DNA of 64,000 nucleotides from assembly GCA_026874595.1 (NCBI GenBank), contig CM049317.1, positions 74,466,618-74,530,617 on the forward strand, written 5' to 3'. The position numbers and the translations under genes are program-made. The notes beneath the pieces are model-generated. The model was not told the origin of the DNA. It saw only the letters and a program-made list of their open reading frames with translations, and made no database searches. This document shows positions 62,773 to 64,000 of this stretch, one piece after another (position 1 is the first letter of the stretch; every line of letters begins with the position of its first letter). This DNA comes from Sipunculus nudus (lineage: Eukaryota > Annelida > Sipuncula > Golfingiida > Sipunculidae).

Positions 62773-62780
62773 TATATATA
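62704..62780. repeat. (TA)n tract following the hammerhead motif
   Basis: About 75 bp of TA, interrupted near its right end. Confidence 0.96.
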
Positions 62781-63379
62781 AATCAACAATAGTTACCTTT
62801 AGACATGTGTGCTTCATTCCATAATAAATACACTTAACTCTGAAATTCTTTTGCACTTTCAAATCTTTTATTTTTTGTTCAACTAACATTTTTTTTACTT
62901 TACTGACTGACAGGTGGCAGTATATGTCAAGAATGAACTTCCCAGGTAAGTTTTCCTTGAAAATGTAAAAATTCAATTATATTCAGATGACAGATTCTTA
63001 CCAATGAGGAAGAAAAAAAAAACCAGAATAACATAGAAAAGGACCGATTCCTTGCACAACCTCAGTGATTCAAAAGGAACCAGTCTAGAGAATCTAGGGG
63101 GGAACTGTATAACACCGTCTGCTACTGTCACTGATACTGTACCGAGCATCTGCTCTCCGTACTCTAAGAAATATACACAGGTATAAACAGGAACAAAACA
63201 TTACATAAACATAAGCAAGATTTACAGCGAAAATAAAAGCAAAACTCTGCAGTCTGGACGAGTATTGTTCACAACCCAATATTCTTATAAACAAAATCTC
63301 CCTTCTGAGCCTACTGCTTGAAGTGGGAGGGGTGGGGCACAACCCAATACAATAGAATAACCCTATTGTTGTCGGATTC

Positions 63380-63954
63380 AACGTTGCCCCCCTTGAACTT
63401 CTACAGAACCTCCAGCTATCTAACCACTTTTTTTCATCCTAACCTCTCCCTCCTTCACCCTTTGCCTCTCCTATCACACATACAACCCCTCCAACTGGCA
63501 TTGCCCCAGCTGTTTTTGCCAGACCACAAATCCTGCCTTAATTAAATTCCACCCTCGACCCAACTTATTCTAACTGCCATTACTCCACTCCCTCCCCCCC
63601 CCCCCCCCTTAAATTACAGCATCTAGCCCTGATGATATCTATAATACTACACCACCCCCACCCCACCCCCCAGACACAGCCCTTCATTCGGCTTTACCAA
63701 ATGGGTGTATTCATGCAATACAGTCATGTAGGTATTTTCCCAGGTTCTGCACACCTTGTGTAATACACAACCTGCACCCAACCTACTGCTGGTGGGGACA
63801 CCTACTGCTGGTAGTGCCCACTACCATGAACCCCACTCTGACTCATGCCCCAGTGGGCCTGCTGTACAGTGAGCCCTGACAGCACATCTGAGGGCTCAAT
63901 GCTCAACCCTACCCTCACACTTGTTACCCTTGTACAAAAAAAAAAAAAAAAACA
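63380..63954. other. C-rich low-complexity sequence ending in poly-A
   Basis: Pyrimidine-rich sequence with poly-C at 63592-63608, a short internal duplication ('cctactgctggt') near 63781-63815, and a 17-18 nt A-run near 63936-63953. It may be the poly-A tail of a retroposed sequence on the plus strand, but no head was recognised. Confidence 0.35.
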
Positions 63955-64000
63955 TTGTAACAAACATTAGAACACAAATGGCTAATCTTCACCATGTCTC

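Noticed and set aside
1-64000. tRNA, rRNA, CRISPR array, prokaryotic operon or viral genes
   Set aside because: None seen; only a decayed tRNA-like SINE head at 52125-52192.

Overview
The window is eukaryotic nuclear DNA: AT-rich, intron-rich, full of long (TA)n, (GA)n, (ATT)n and poly-G/poly-C tracts, with very little protein-coding sequence. The protein matches and repeat style (GGAC-type tails ending in 'gctaaaa', hammerhead-like motifs beside (TA)n) suggest a marine lophotrochozoan, most likely a mollusc of bivalve type. This assignment is inference; no species marker was seen.

Region 1 (about 7.3-47.5 kb, + strand) is an FBXL7-type gene, encoding an F-box/LRR substrate receptor of an SCF ubiquitin ligase. 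Three coding exons join in frame: 7269-7370, 44802-45641 and 46445-47175. The first coding exon appears to lie upstream of the window. The 37.4-kb intron between the first two visible exons holds no clear second gene. It does contain: a possible alternative first or cassette exon at 32746-32902, in compatible phase and about 450 bp after a CRE+ETS promoter-like motif; a possible minus-strand exon at 37515-37311; six perfect CRE palindromes between 28.3 and 40.2 kb; several complex, homeodomain-site-rich blocks that may be enhancers; a 29-bp palindromic minisatellite; and a perfect 87-bp-arm inverted repeat with a hammerhead-ribozyme-like fold on the minus strand.

Region 2 (about 50.7-55.4 kb, - strand) is a gene for a 2H-phosphoesterase-like protein (LigT / 2'-5' RNA ligase-like). 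Four exons join in phase and carry the first catalytic block (PHINLIYPF). The second H-x-S/T block is not found. The 3' end of its fourth exon, with its splice donor, has been amplified into about 17 tandem 50-bp copies, so the downstream intron starts with an array of splice-donor look-alikes.

Region 3 (about 54.4-64 kb) is mostly repeats: a 536-bp element with about 107-bp inverted ends and near-perfect 9-bp target duplications, diverged tandem blocks ending in GGAC arrays, a possible + strand terminal exon (58854-59029), and a well-formed type-I hammerhead ribozyme candidate (62629-62687) directly before a (TA)n tract.

The most unusual signals are the two hammerhead-like motifs abutting (TA)n arrays, which suggest Penelope-like elements or retrozymes, and the splice-donor minisatellite.
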